Assembly (NCBI GenBank): GCA_964059195.1
Contig: CAXKWD010000005.1
Span: 42,051,825 to 42,115,824 of the forward strand
Direction: 5' to 3'
Origin: Ectobius pallidus
Taxonomy: Eukaryota; Arthropoda; Insecta; Blattodea; Ectobiidae
Length of the DNA: 64,000 nucleotides
Part shown: piece after piece, positions 1 to 10,574 of the stretch
Layout of the letters: each line of letters starts with the position of its first letter
Position numbering within the stretch: position 1 is the first letter of the stretch
Translations under genes and position numbers: made by a program
Notes under the pieces: generated by a model
Seen by the model: the letters and a program-made list of their open reading frames with translations, nothing else
The model's database searches: none
What the model was told of the DNA's origin: nothing

Positions 1-217
1 TTATAATTTATTATATGCTAACCTGCAGTCCTTTCGACTGCTATCGGTATCAAAAATGTGAATTGGGCCTAGGCTATACGTTTACTGCTGGTATAATATT
101 CTTGCAATATATTATATCATACCATAAGATTATTGAAAACTATTACAATGTGATAAATGCACAGCGTAGCTCTTACCTTAATTTGATGTAGGCGCAATTT
201 TGAGCGACATACTTCAG

Positions 218-808
218 AATACTGTTGTATTATTATTAATGAATTTCATTTTCAGACAGGGTAAAATGGTTTTAAAATAGAGAGATTGTCCACCTTAGAA
301 CCCTTGTCGTTTCACTTATCTGGGGCCTTTTATAAAATATAAAATAACATTGAAGGCACAAGCACACGTTAAAAACACTGTTGTCAAATTAATAAAAACA
401 CTGTTGTCAAATTAATAAAACTTCTTCTTGGTCCCAGATGCGTCTAATACTTGAAAATGCATTTCGATGCAAGTTGCATCATCTTCAGTTCAGCTTAGAG
501 ACACAACAGATACAATGTCTGATGATGTACATGTCTGATGTACATCAGACATTGTATCTGTTGTGTCTCTAAGCTGAACTGAAGATGATGCAACTTGCAT
601 CGAAATGCATTTTCAAGTATTAGACGCATCTGGGACCAAGAAGAAGTTTTATTAATTTGACAACAGTGTTTTTATTAATTTGACAACAGTGTTTTTAACG
701 TGTGCTTGTGCCTTCAATGTTATTTTATATTTTATAAAAGGCCCCAGATAAGTGAAACGACAAGGGTTCTAAGGTGGACAATCTCTCTATTTTAAAATAC
801 TGTTGTAT
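218..808. mobile_element. Insertion built around a perfect inverted repeat, with 13-bp direct repeats
   Basis: The same 13 bases, AATACTGTTGTAT, occur at 218-230 and 796-808 and look like a target-site duplication. Between them lie about 39 bp of leader and then a perfect inverted repeat: arms 270-524 and 543-797, 255 bp each, with an 18-bp spacer. I paired the two ends and the centre base by base, and read both arms against each other without finding a mismatch. Each arm contains a tandem pair of a ~25-bp unit ending in GTGTTTTTA and a hammerhead-like core, both reminiscent of Penelope-like 3' ends such as the one near 47 kb. A transcript would fold into a 255-bp hairpin. Identity of the arms means a recent event or an assembly artefact; the flanking repeat favours a real insertion. 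The element class is inferred. Confidence 0.6.
577..633 (+). ncRNA. Hammerhead-ribozyme-like core in palindrome arm (speculative)
   Basis: CTGAAGA (579-585) is followed by one unpaired T, a 7-bp stem GATGCAA/TTGCATC (587-593 with 595-601), GAAA (602-605) and a stem ATGC/GCAT (605-608 with 626-629) closing on C630. This order, CUGANGA, stem II, GAAA, stem III, NUH, is the hammerhead arrangement. Stem I is weak and the extra T before stem II departs from the minimal consensus. The other arm carries the same core on the minus strand. Self-cleavage is not demonstrated. Confidence 0.35.
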
Positions 809-1555
809 GTTGTGCAACTGCGAAAAACATTTTATTTTGTAACCATTCGCCTGCTTCAACGTTACAGTGTCAACTGATCCTCTCGTCTGAGGGACTATAT
901 AGTTTGTCTTGTGGAATTTGAGAAAAACCCAGATCCTACTTTTGTGTTCATGCTAGTGACAGCAGGAGGGTCTCATTCTGACTGCTCTACCGTAGCAAAG
1001 GAAGTAAATGAATCACTCCCTTGTATGCATGTTATTCTTCAGAAACTGTTATCAATGCATTAATATACTGGATTTACTGTTTAATGTGGATAATACTGCG
1101 TATTCTAGCACGCAAGCACCTTCGGCCATCTTGTTTTCAAACAAACGCGAGATTTAAAGCAAGGAATTTCTGTCTTTAAGTTAACGCGAGTATTAACGGG
1201 CGTGATGGAGTAACTAGGATCGGTGGAACGTAGACATGACACAAGCAGGAGAAAACTACGCGTTTTAGCCGTAACGAAGATCGGTGGAACTCGCCATAAA
1301 TCTCTGGTCACCTTTGCCTTAAGTTAAAGTTAATGGCTGTATCTACTATTGTAGCTATTCACTTCGTATGTTCGGGAATGTGAGGATATTCTGTGTATTA
1401 CTGTGCGAATTGATCTCAGATTGACGTTTATATAACAAAAATTTTCGAGTTCAGTATGATCTGAGATCAGTTTTGCCTCTGAACTCACATCAAACTGTTT
1501 ACACACTCGGCCCTTAAATCATTTATTGACCTGACGAATCAGTGAGATAAAAATT
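809..1555. other. No gene recognised
   Basis: AT-rich sequence. The only internal structure I noticed is a short motif, GATCGGTGGAAC, occurring twice near 1220 and 1279. Short ORFs here have no recognisable domain. Confidence 0.5.
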
Positions 1556-1567
1556 CGTAACACTTGG

Positions 1568-1783
1568 TTGGTTGATATATGGTTATTTAACGACGGGGAT
1601 TACTGCAACTTAGGCCTGGGACCGTCGCCGGTGAGCCAGAATTTTGTCCCGCAAGAGTTCTTTAACATGTCATGGGCCTGTTACATTTATGCACACATAA
1701 ATGCCATCGACCTGGGCCGTGATCGAACCCGCAACCTCGGGCACAGAAAGCCAGTGCCATACTAACTGCGCCACCCAGACCGA
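1568..1783 (-). mobile_element. tRNA-derived SINE with 12-bp target duplication
   Basis: Read on the minus strand, the element opens with a tRNA-like head: TGGCGCAGTTAGTATGG resembles box A, and GGGTTCGATC is a good box B, as needed for RNA polymerase III transcription. A non-tRNA body follows toward 1568. The 12 bases CGTAACACTTGG occur directly on both sides (1556-1567 and 1784-1795), which is the signature of LINE-driven retroposition. It is non-coding; the partner LINE is not identified. Confidence 0.8.
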
Positions 1784-1795
1784 CGTAACACTTGG

Positions 1796-2845
1796 ATTTT
1801 TGTATGAGATAACCGAAAATGTTACGGTGGCCTGTATTATAAGATTATCCCCAATAGTTAAAATTTAATAATGTAATTGAGAATAGGTGGTTACTAAATA
1901 ACTGACAAAGCAAAAAATCTACAGGCTATATTCGAGGTTTGTTTACATATTATTGTGTGCACTGGTTGAACGTAATTCTCCATTTATGAGTTTGTATGCC
2001 CACTGTGGGATTCGAAGGACAAAGGGAGAAAAAAAGCTGGGGAAGTTAATAATCACTTCAATGTCTGATTGTCTGACCTTAACGAGAATATTGTGTTAAG
2101 AAGCGTTTACAGTAACAAATACAATTATCAGTAAAATGCACCCCGTTCAGATACTATAAAACTCAGATTGCGAGAACAAACTAAAGACAAAAGGATGGCG
2201 GAGGGAAAATTAAGATCGAACAGCTTAAGAGCCCTTCCCGGAGAAATACTAAGGAATGCTAGAATAAACATTTGTGCTATTGGAGAAAGAGAGCAAGACA
2301 ATTTAATTAAATGTGCTCTGCTAACAATTAGGAGAGCTTTTTGACTGCAATACTGATATACATAGCATACGGCAAACAGCCACAGACTGCAGTCTGTCAA
2401 GTATTCGCTCGACGAAATGGCAAAGGTTATTATCACATTTACATCCGAGCAACCTGTGTTTGCGCACTCATTTATATCTACACATAATTAAATCGAAATT
2501 AATAACACAAAGCACTGTTCATGCCCAAACAAAACCGAATAAACAATTAATTGAATTAATTTTAGACGGGATATTGAATTTCCCACAGTTCCTACTATGG
2601 ATCAATAGAAGTGCTCTCTCTATATGAGCTATTAATAACAATGTGTTTATATGAAAGTTTGTTATTTTATTACTTATAATCCTACTTCCTAATCCTATAG
2701 GCCTAATATAACTTCAAATATATTTCTATTTCAATCTGTACGGGTAATAATATAAATATATAGTGGTTTTTATGGGTTTGTGTGTAACTATTTCACGCAA
2801 AAACTATTCAACTCATAGAGCTTACTTTTTTCAATAGTTTTATCC
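1796..2845. other. No gene recognised
   Basis: AT-rich DNA without a domain-bearing ORF or clear repeat ends. A 102-codon minus-strand ORF at 2128-2436 shows no motif and is probably chance. Confidence 0.45.
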
Positions 2846-2847
2846 TA

Positions 2848-3529
2848 CAGGATGGCGCACGAAATGTCATACCATTTAATTATCTCATAAATATTGTAAT
2901 GTAGCAGTTTCTAACAGTGCTAGTGTAAGCCGAAGTTCGTGGAAAATCCAATAAGTGTCATCACAAGTCGGATTTCACCATGACAACGAACATAAACATT
3001 AGTTTGTAAAATGGCGCATAACGGGCGTTTGAATGGTGAACATAAGGTGAAAGTTGTTCTGTTTTTCGCCGAAACGAAGAGTGTAGTTTTGACTCAGAGA
3101 CGTTTTCGTGCTCAAGATGGGCTCCTAGCAAGCAGACAATTTACAGACTAACTGAGCAGTTTGTGTTGGAAAAAAAAGCAGTCACGACGGGCTAGTGTTC
3201 GTACACCTGAAAATATTGAAGCGGTTCGCGTTGCTTTGACTCGAAGTCCGTCTAAAGGGCTACTGCAGAGTTGGGAATCAGCTTAGAGCGCATGTAATGG
3301 AGTTGTGACATGCGTTATCTGAAGACTTGTGTCGAAAAATGGTGACAAATGTAAGGGTTCGTTTACAAGAGATTGTGAGGCAAAACGGCGGTCATATTGA
3401 ACACACTCTGCATTAAGGACAAAATTCCATGTCCAAATGATCAATTCTATGTATTCTATGTAAAGCTATAATAAAAATTAATATGTGTTATATGTAAATT
3501 AATGGTATGACATTTTGTGCGCCATCCTG
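2848..3529 (+). mobile_element. Tc1/mariner-type element, internally deleted
   Basis: Inverted termini beginning CAGGATGGCGCACGAAATG match over about 33 bp with two differences. They are flanked on both sides by TA (2846-2847 and 3530-3531), the target used by the Tc1/mariner superfamily. At 682 bp it is about half the usual 1.3 kb, because most of the transposase is missing. It cannot move by itself but still has both ends, so it could in principle be mobilised by a related transposase. Confidence 0.85.
3011..3416 (+). pseudogene. Mariner-like transposase remnant
   Basis: An ATG at 3011 opens a reading frame with the N-terminal helix-turn-helix region of a mariner-type transposase. The segment after an internal TAA includes the motif SVRTPENIEAVRVAL, common to insect members of this family. 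The frame then breaks, and only the extreme C-terminus remains (QEIVRQNGGHIEH), ending at TAA 3414-3416. The whole catalytic DDE core is deleted. The start was chosen as the first ATG after the left inverted repeat. It is clearly a dead copy. Confidence 0.75.
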
Positions 3530-3609
3530 TATGTGTGTTTCGAAATGTTTCATCGTTTCAAGATGGCCATTTTAAAATAAATTAAGGAATCGCGCACAAT
3601 GTGCATTAT

Positions 3610-3775
3610 CTTAACCTAAGACTTAACCTACCCAGTCCTGAACCCGGGAAAGGGATTTTTCACTACTGAAAAATCCCCGACCCGGCCGGGAATCGAACCC
3701 GGGCGGCTTGTGGTAAATATTCCTTGCCGATATTCAACTTTACCATGACCAAACCGCTGGCAGGCCTAATCAAAT
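3610..3775 (-). mobile_element. tRNA-derived SINE fragment
   Basis: On the minus strand GGGTTCGATTCC (about 3689-3700) is a good polymerase III box B, followed by a GGATTTTT-containing inverted motif around 3650-3680 (GGGATTTTTCAGTAGTGAAAAATCCC has a self-complementary ends). Other SINEs in the window share this GGATTTTT module just after box B. Box A is not convincing and no target duplication was found, so the limits are approximate. Confidence 0.6.
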
Positions 3776-3857
3776 TCAGAGATCATATGCAGCATTTAAA
3801 ATTATTTTTTTACAAAAAAAGTTATCTTAGTATTTTTCTATTTCTCTTACAGTTGTC

Positions 3858-4665
3858 GAGAGAAGGCCAATCTCAAGACGTTCGGTAAACTACAGGATTA
3901 GGTTCCATGTCGATATTTCTTTATTTTCAACAAAGAATACACATTTTTAAGGAGAAGGCAAATGAATCTTTCTACAAAACCTACAAAAGCCAGAATAATG
4001 TCTGTGCGAGAAAATGAGTCGAATCGAACACGGAAACAGATATTAGAATTAGACGTTTTAGCGCGACACGGAAAGAGTTACAGCCCCTTCACACGAGGCC
4101 ACCATAGCAGTGCCACCATGGCCGCGCCACAAGGTGTTTTCGTTGTTTTAAATATAAGGTTTCCAAAGTAGCGGCCACCACCACGTCTCTTAAGCCGGGC
4201 GCAAGTTGAGACGCAGTTTGGTGAGGTGAGGTGACGCAGAGTGACGCCGGGAAGCAGGATTCAATCAAGAGAGAAGGCCAATCTCAAGACGTTCGGTAAA
4301 CTACAGGATTAGGTTCCATGTCGATATTTCTTTATTTTCAACAAAGAATACACATTTTTAAGGAGAAGGCAAATGAATCTTTCTACAAAACCTACAAAAG
4401 CCAGAATAATGTCTGTGCGAGAAAATGAGTCGAATCGAACACGGAAACAGATATTAGAATTAGACGTTTTAGCGCGACACGGAAAGAGTTACAGCCCCTT
4501 CACACGAGGCCACCATGGCCGCGCCACAAGGTGTTTTCGTTGTTTTAAATATAAGGTTTCCAAAGTAGCGGCCACCACCACGTCTCTTAAGCCGGGCGCA
4601 AGTTGAGACGCAGTTTGGTGAGGTGAGGTGACGCAGAGTGACGCCGGGAAGCAGGATTCAATCAA
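3858..4665. repeat. Tandem duplication (411 bp + 397 bp) covering the left end of the Harbinger element
   Basis: 3858-4268 and 4269-4665 are direct copies. They are nearly identical except for 14 extra bases in the first copy (near 4107-4120). Each unit holds about 330 bp of unassigned sequence and then the left terminal inverted repeat of the Harbinger element, beginning at 4193 and 4590. Short ORFs of 69 and 77 codons in the two copies are the same sequence duplicated and show no domain. Confidence 0.85.
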
Positions 4666-4734
4666 ATGCGCGCAGAGAGAGCGCAAGTTGGGAAGCAGTT
4701 CTATCCCTACTGCGTGTTTACGAGACAGTGAGCA

Positions 4735-4971
4735 ATGTGCGCGATGGCTGCCATGTACATAGAATCATTACTAAGTTCAGAATCAGAGTCAGATAAACTC
4801 GAAGAACAAGTAATTTCAACATTACACGAAAAGCTTCCAAAAAGTAATTATTTAAAGAAAAGAAAGACACACGGAGAATTCATCCTTAAGGACGAATTCG
4901 ACATCGCAAGGATGTTAATGGTGCATATAAATATTTCGACTGCTAGTACGATATTTGTTGTATGTTTTTAA
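4735..4971 (+). pseudogene. Putative Harbinger transposase N-terminal fragment
   Basis: A 78-codon frame with an acidic, serine-rich start, then a basic stretch with THGEFILKDEFDIAR. This resembles the HGEF-containing segment before the catalytic domain in Harbinger transposases. No DDE catalytic region follows; the frame ends in AT-rich sequence. The position just inside the left inverted repeat and the TTA target duplication support the reading. The family resemblance is short, so the assignment is tentative. An intron after this exon is possible but no convincing acceptor was found. Confidence 0.45.
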
Positions 4972-6199
4972 ATTTATTTACTATGTAACGCATCGCTTTT
5001 AGCCCACTATTTTGTATCAAAACACTGCATAACTTCTGTTTACACACCCAAAATTGTCCTTTATAAACTTTAAAGTTTCGAATAACTTTCGAAATCAGGG
5101 ATTGAGCTACCGTTATACAAGAAGCATCGGTTTTACCTAAAGCGATAATAAGTTTTTCTTTGTGTCTTCAACGAGACTGTATTCAGTACGATGACTCATC
5201 GCAACTCCATGCCACATCAACCTAACTTAGTTCCAATCATAAGGTGCCTCGGATCCTATGTCTCATAATAATGACGATATAAAAATTCATCTTTAAGACA
5301 TAATACATATGGTACTTTTTAATAAATGTAATAACTTACGTTGTCTAATGTTTCTTATTTTGTAACGTCACTGTAACACCATTTCTTTTCTCAAGCATTG
5401 AAATTTCAATTAAAGTTACTTTTCAAATTCCGGTTTAGATACTAAGTTTCTTCAAGGAAAGGTTTAAACCCCAACTCTGAACGGAAAATCGTGAAAAAAG
5501 TTAATCATGATAAAGTGATAGAACTAATTGGTAGTTCGTAGTAAATAAAATCATTCTGAGATAATGTATCATTTCAAATCGTCTGTTCCTTAACATGGAG
5601 AAATGTATTTATTTTACTGTACATAATTATAAAACAATTATAAACGTTGAAAATACAATTCAAGAATATGTCTTCATTTTATTTTTACTTACAAATCTGA
5701 AACTTCCCAACTAATTAATTCTTGTCATGCATTATTACAGTTCATACTAGTTATGACATATATCTGTTTAGAATATATATATGTGTATATATATATATAT
5801 ATCTTCGCAGGAAGTCTACTGTATATAAAATGTTTTCTAAAACAGATAAAGGGCACAGTGGTAAACGGAAAACGGCAGTGGTAAAAAAGAGGCATTTATA
5901 GAAGAACAAATTAAACACATTGTATAGAAATTAGTGCAAGAAACGCTTTTGATTGAAAAGACCATAAAAACAAACTGATAAACAATAAATATGATGAGTT
6001 GAAGAGAAGAGCGGACATCAATATTTCACCTCTACAACTGCATGGAATACGATCCTTTATATAATTTATTTTACCTATAATATTGCCGCTTTATCCCTAA
6101 ACTAATTCCAACATTACAAATTTACTAGAAGGCATTACTACCTCAAAGTCAAATAACACGGACTACTACCGATTTCCCTTGTACCCTCATAATAACAAT

Positions 6200-6560
6200 A
6201 ACATTTAGGAATTGATGCTAATTAGTACTATATATTTTAATTTTCACTATATTTTGTAATAACTAAGAATGTATTTGTTTAGACTTTCATCTTTTTTATT
6301 TCTTTTATTTTATTTCTTTCATCTTTTTATTTTAGTCATTTGTATTACATATTCATATTATTCAAGTACTTATGTTCGAATTTTTTATTTGTATTTAATG
6401 TACGTTTCTTGTATTCATGTATATCAGTTCTTCTTTAATTTATTATTAATCATTATTATTATTATTATCATTATGTATTTCATGTTTTTGCCCTGGCTGA
6501 GTGGTAGAGAAGGCCTTATGGCCTTAATTCCGCCAGGTTAAATAAATAAATAAATAATTA
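6200..6560 (+). repeat. LINE-type 3' tail with (AAAT)n end
   Basis: A T-rich stretch leads into CTGGCTGAGTGGTAGAG, a small hairpin (AAGGCCTTATGGCCTT) and then (AAAT)n at 6539-6558. The same module is found inverted at 7466-7552, so it is a dispersed repeat, most likely the 3' end of a 5'-truncated LINE. No coding part is left. The upstream limit is approximate. Confidence 0.5.
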
Positions 6561-6594
6561 ATCTTGTTTACGTAAACAAAATTATAAATCTTAC

Positions 6595-6727
6595 CACATT
6601 TCAATCCAATTTCCTTAGAAATTTCGTCCCAAATCTGCAATTTTAATTTTGCTTTCAAGTAATCAACATGGGACGTGTCATATAAAATCTTTCTTGCTCG
6701 CACTGCTTCGATTAATTTCTCCTCCAT
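6595..6727 (-). pseudogene. MADF-domain protein, first exon only
   Basis: The start codon at 6727 lies in a good context (CCACC before ATG). The exon reads MEEKLIEAVRARKILYDTSH and continues LKAKLKLQIWDEISKEIGLK, the first two helices of a MADF (Myb-like) DNA-binding domain. The domain is cut at a strong 5' splice site, GTAAGA, with the last exon base at 6595, so the gene was spliced. In the downstream direction the sequence runs into the LINE tail, and I cannot find exon 2. Harbinger elements typically encode a Myb/MADF-like partner that helps the transposase reach DNA and the nucleus. I infer that role here from context. Confidence 0.6.
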
Positions 6728-6750
6728 GGTGGACAAACACAACTTTTCAC

Positions 6751-7128
6751 GCGCAGGTCACTAGTGAAAACCTGTGGACGATCACAAACCTTCGCAGCTC
6801 ACAGACGCGATGCAATTGCGTCACCTCACCCTGCGTGCGAACATTCGCTGTTATATTTATTTCTGTGTTTCACAAAAATTCACGGTGAGTCACTTCACCT
6901 CACCTCACCAAACTGCGTCTCAACTTGCGCTCAGCCCGCGCAGGTCGTAGTCACTAGTGAGAAATTTAGCATGGTCACAGACCTTCGCAGCTCACGGACG
7001 CGCTGAAACTGAGTCACCTCACCCTGCGTGCGAACATTCGCTGTTGTATTTATTTCTGTGTTTCACAAAATTCGCGGTGAGTCACCTCACCTCACCTCAC
7101 CAAACTGCGTCTCAACTTGCGCCCGGCC
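6751..7128. repeat. Duplicated right terminus of the Harbinger element
   Basis: 6751-6937 and 6938-7128 are tandem copies of the right-end sequence. Both contain GTGCGAACATTCGCTGTT, TATTTATTTCTGTGTTTCAC and the GTGAG-rich terminal repeat. Only the outer copy borders the TTA target duplication. Confidence 0.75.
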
Positions 7129-7131
7129 TTA

Positions 7132-7463
7132 GGCACGCATGGAGATAGATGCAGTCAGGCGTGCCTCTCAGAGTCATCTTCAAACTCCTAGAAACACTAA
7201 GAAACGAAGTGCGGTCACGTCCTCGTAATATTTCTCGGGCAACGCTAAAAACAACCTTGATAGTAATGTTTACCCCATTAAGGAGTGTCACCAGTTATAA
7301 AAAAAATGCTGATCACCATAATGAGGAAATTATTTTCTTATAAATATCATAGATCATGCAAACGTAAAAGCTATAATGAGTAGCACATTATGGTAGCCAG
7401 AAAAAGTTGGGAGCACTATGCCACTCGGAGTAATATTATAGCGGAGGAAATATTATAGCTCCA
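7132..7463. other. No gene recognised
   Basis: Unassigned sequence between the Harbinger element and a LINE tail. No ORF with a recognisable motif. Confidence 0.45.
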
Positions 7464-7465
7464 CA

Positions 7466-8260
7466 TTTTATTTATTTATTTATTTATTCTTTTTCATTAT
7501 TCTGGCAGGGCTAAGGCCATTTGGCCTTCTCTTCCGCTCTTCCAGTAAATAACTACATTCAATTACATAATACAGTCGGCCGCGGTGGTCTAGGGGTAGC
7601 GTGCCCGCCTCTGGATCCACAGGTCGCGGGATCAAACCCGGCCGCGGTCGATGGATTTTTCCGGACGTAAAAATCCGGGCACGGAGTCCTCCGGGGGGGA
7701 CTTTAAGCTGGGGGGCCCGTGTCGTAGATTTACGGCACGTTAAAGAACTCCAAGCCTAAATTAGAGCCTCTGGCCTTTCACGTCCAAGTCATACCTTAGT
7801 TTCCTGGGGGGTTGTGAGGCGATGGGCTTACCACCTGTCCCTCTGCCCTCTCTCGGAAAATAAGCGTAACAAAATTCAAATAGGTATCAGAAACCTCAAA
7901 TTGGAGGCCCTTCGCACCGACACTGGGGATATAGGACAGAGAGAGAGAGAGAGAATTACATAACACAAATACATATCATAGGTAAAATACTGAATACTTA
8001 ATACTTAAATACAAAGTACTAACATTGCTATTAAAAACATGTAAGCCTAAACACTCTACAAGTTTGTTATATGCCTAATGTAAATTTAAGATTAATTTAT
8101 AAATTATTACAATTTTTAGAGTACTATAAAACATTAAATTACAAAAAACAAAAATACTGAAGAAATAATTAAGATTATAGCATAAGATATTTAAAAATTT
8201 CACTATGGAATACTAAAAAGGAAAACTTAGAGTTACAAGAAGTTAAGCTACGGGTTTCAA
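7466..8260 (-). mobile_element. LINE 3' region, split by a SINE
   Basis: On the minus strand the sequence ends in GAGAAGGCC, GGCCTTAGCCCTGCCAG and a long (AAAT)n tract (7466-7490), the same module as at 6490-6560. A SINE (7571-7953) with duplicated AATTACATAA has inserted into it, so the LINE tail is the older of the two. The sequence upstream is AT-rich 3' UTR-like DNA without ORF, and its upper limit is a guess. Confidence 0.5.
7571..7953 (+). mobile_element. tRNA-derived SINE, full length, with 10-bp target duplication
   Basis: The head contains box A-like GGTCTAGGGGTAGC (7587-7600) and box B-like GGTCGCGGGATCAAACCC (7621-7638). A body with GGATTTTTCCGG and AAAATCCGG follows, and the 3' end is (GA)n (7940-7953). 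AATTACATAA at 7561-7570 recurs at 7954-7963. It sits inside a LINE 3' tail. A second, damaged copy is at 24121-24417. Confidence 0.85.
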
Positions 8261-9504
8261 GTATCAAAAAGAGCTCCAGTTAAGATTTGGCTCTACTTCG
8301 TAAATTACCAACCAATGTCCACCTAATACCCTCCATTATTATAGGTACAATAATCTCAACACAAATGTCCAAAGCCCTGATAATGTGAAGATGACCATTC
8401 TGCATGCGTGGCGAAAATATTCATGTTCGCATTATCAGCGCCCTGGATTTCTTGGATTGAGAATGTTGAGGATATAAGAGATATAAGGTGAACTCTTCGC
8501 ATTTTAACTCGTGAACAATACGAATTTTATTATTAAGTGTATTAATAATGCACTTCAAATTATAAGTTATGGTATATTTTCCGACAAATTTTGGTCAAGG
8601 ATCATTATATCAAAAAATATTTACAGAAGTATTTATTATGGTTCCTATTCTTCACACTTTGATTTTATATCTCCTCTCTTGATTTAAAAAAGAAAACTAA
8701 GACTAGAAGGCGTCATTTGAATTATGATAGACCTAACGAGTGTAACTTCATTGAAATAAAAAGACAAATAACACAGTGGATGAAACGATCTACAACCCTC
8801 CGAGAAATTATTATATGTAGACATCAATTCGCTCTACTAGGGTATTGTTAGTGAGATAATGTGTTGCTTGAGTGGTAGATGTCGGTGTCAAAAGGACATC
8901 TTACTCTTGACAGATATCAATAGAGCTCCGTAACAATTGACTACGGGACAATATTACGGTCTCCCACACAGCATGCTAACGCGATTTTAGTTTATACGAC
9001 CCCTCGAGTTCAGAAGACGATAATGACAGAACACGATCAGTATAAACATTGATTATTAATTGTGTAGACATAAGTAACTAGGTAAGCGTTTTCATACTTC
9101 ACTTAGGTTACACTGAAATAAATTTGAAAAAAAAAATATTTTTTAGCTAATAGGATAGTAGAACTATCTAATAAACAATAACTGAAAACTGTCAACTCCA
9201 ATTCCACTCAAATACAAGTCAGAACCTGTAACTCAAAGTACGCCAAATGATGATTGACCTATAGATCAGCCGGAAATAGAAGATGGAAATTTAATATTAA
9301 ATTAAATTAAAGTAATCGTTATTTTAAAGAAATAAATAGTCTATAAAAAGTTGAACAAGGCAAAATTCTATTACTTAAAAATCAATTAAAAATGAATTAG
9401 CCCAACTTCAATCTGGCTTCACTCATTTTCAAGCTCTGTTCTTTGTATTACTAAACACTGGCTGAGTAATACAGAAATAAAATTAAGCTTGCCTTATGAC
9501 TTTA
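8261..9504. other. No gene recognised
   Basis: AT-rich, stop-dense in all frames. No repeat termini or domain-bearing ORFs were noticed. Confidence 0.45.
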
Positions 9505-10510
9505 TAGTCCAGTAGCGTAAAACCAAAAAATTAGACGAATCGGAAATAATTGCTACTAAAGGTTTTATTGTTTTAATGGCTTCATTTGTTGCCCAATATG
9601 ACTATCCTAGGTTTTCCCCCTCGGCGGAGTTGTGCATAAGTGGTGGGGGGTAAAAATGTGGCCCCCGAAGGGGTAGTTTTGCGGTTGTACGGTTATATCT
9701 CCTAAAGGACTCACGATATCGAAAACATGATGGTATTAAAAGTTGTAGGGCATTACATTCTACATTGAATAAGACTAGACACATATTATTTGGACAACCC
9801 GTTCCCATACTACTGCTCATCAAATTTGGACAATTTTACATATTTATGAAAAATTTTCGTTTTAAGTTCTGCTTTTTGGTAATATCATCTACCTTAACCC
9901 ATCTATCAATAAAGTGGTCCATACAAAAGTAATAAAGGAATAAATTCTGCGTTCGATGAGATTAAAAATGAATTTGTTGGACCACCCGTTTCCGTAAACT
10001 TCTACATTTAGTCCAGTAGTGTAAAACAAAAAATTAGGCGAATCGGAAATAATTGCTACCAAAGGCTTTATTGTTTTAATGACTTCATTTGTTGCCCAAT
10101 ATGACTATCCTAGGTTTTCCCCCAGGCGGAGTTGTGCTTAAGTGGTGGGGGTAAAAATGTGACCCCAAAAGGGGTAGTTTTTCGGTTTTACGGTTATATC
10201 TCGTAAAAGACTCACGATATCGAAAACATGGTGGTATTAAAAGTTGTAAGGCATTACATTCTGCATTGAATTAGACTAGACACGTATTATTTGGACAACC
10301 CGTTACCATAATACTGCTCATCAAAGTTGGACAAATTTTATATATTTATGAAAAAATTTCGTTTTAAGTTCTGCTTTTTGGTAATATCATCAAACTTAAC
10401 CCATCTATCAATAAAGTGGTCCATACAAAAGTAATAAAGGAATCAATTCTGCGTTCGATGAGATTAAAAGTGAATTTATTGGACCACCCATTTCCGTCAA
10501 GTTCTAAGTT
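9505..10510. repeat. Tandem duplication of the left terminus (504 bp + 502 bp)
   Basis: The two direct copies join at 10008/10009. Each starts with TAGTCCAGTAG and ends near a TGGACCACCCRTTTCCGT motif. Copies differ at scattered positions, so the duplication is not recent. The right terminus matches roughly the first 345 bp of the unit. Confidence 0.85.
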
Positions 10511-10574
10511 ATACTAAAGTTTGACCAACTCACATTGATTGTTATGTTACCCTTAACTCCCCAGCGTCCGAACA

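Larger units (their letters stand above)
4590..7128. mobile_element. PIF/Harbinger-type DNA transposon, decayed
   Basis: The left terminus at 4590 (AGCCGGGCGCAAGTTGAG and on) and the right terminus at 7128 are inverted copies of more than 40 bp, rich in GGTGAG repeats. They are flanked by TTA at 4587-4589 and 7129-7131. A 3-bp TTA/TAA duplication is the hallmark of PIF/Harbinger. Inside are a transposase-like N-terminal ORF and, on the other strand, the first exon of a MADF-type protein; paired transposase and DNA-binding genes are usual for the superfamily. The middle is degraded and carries an unrelated LINE 3' tail (6200-6560). A 187-bp MITE at 40744 uses the same termini. Confidence 0.8.
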
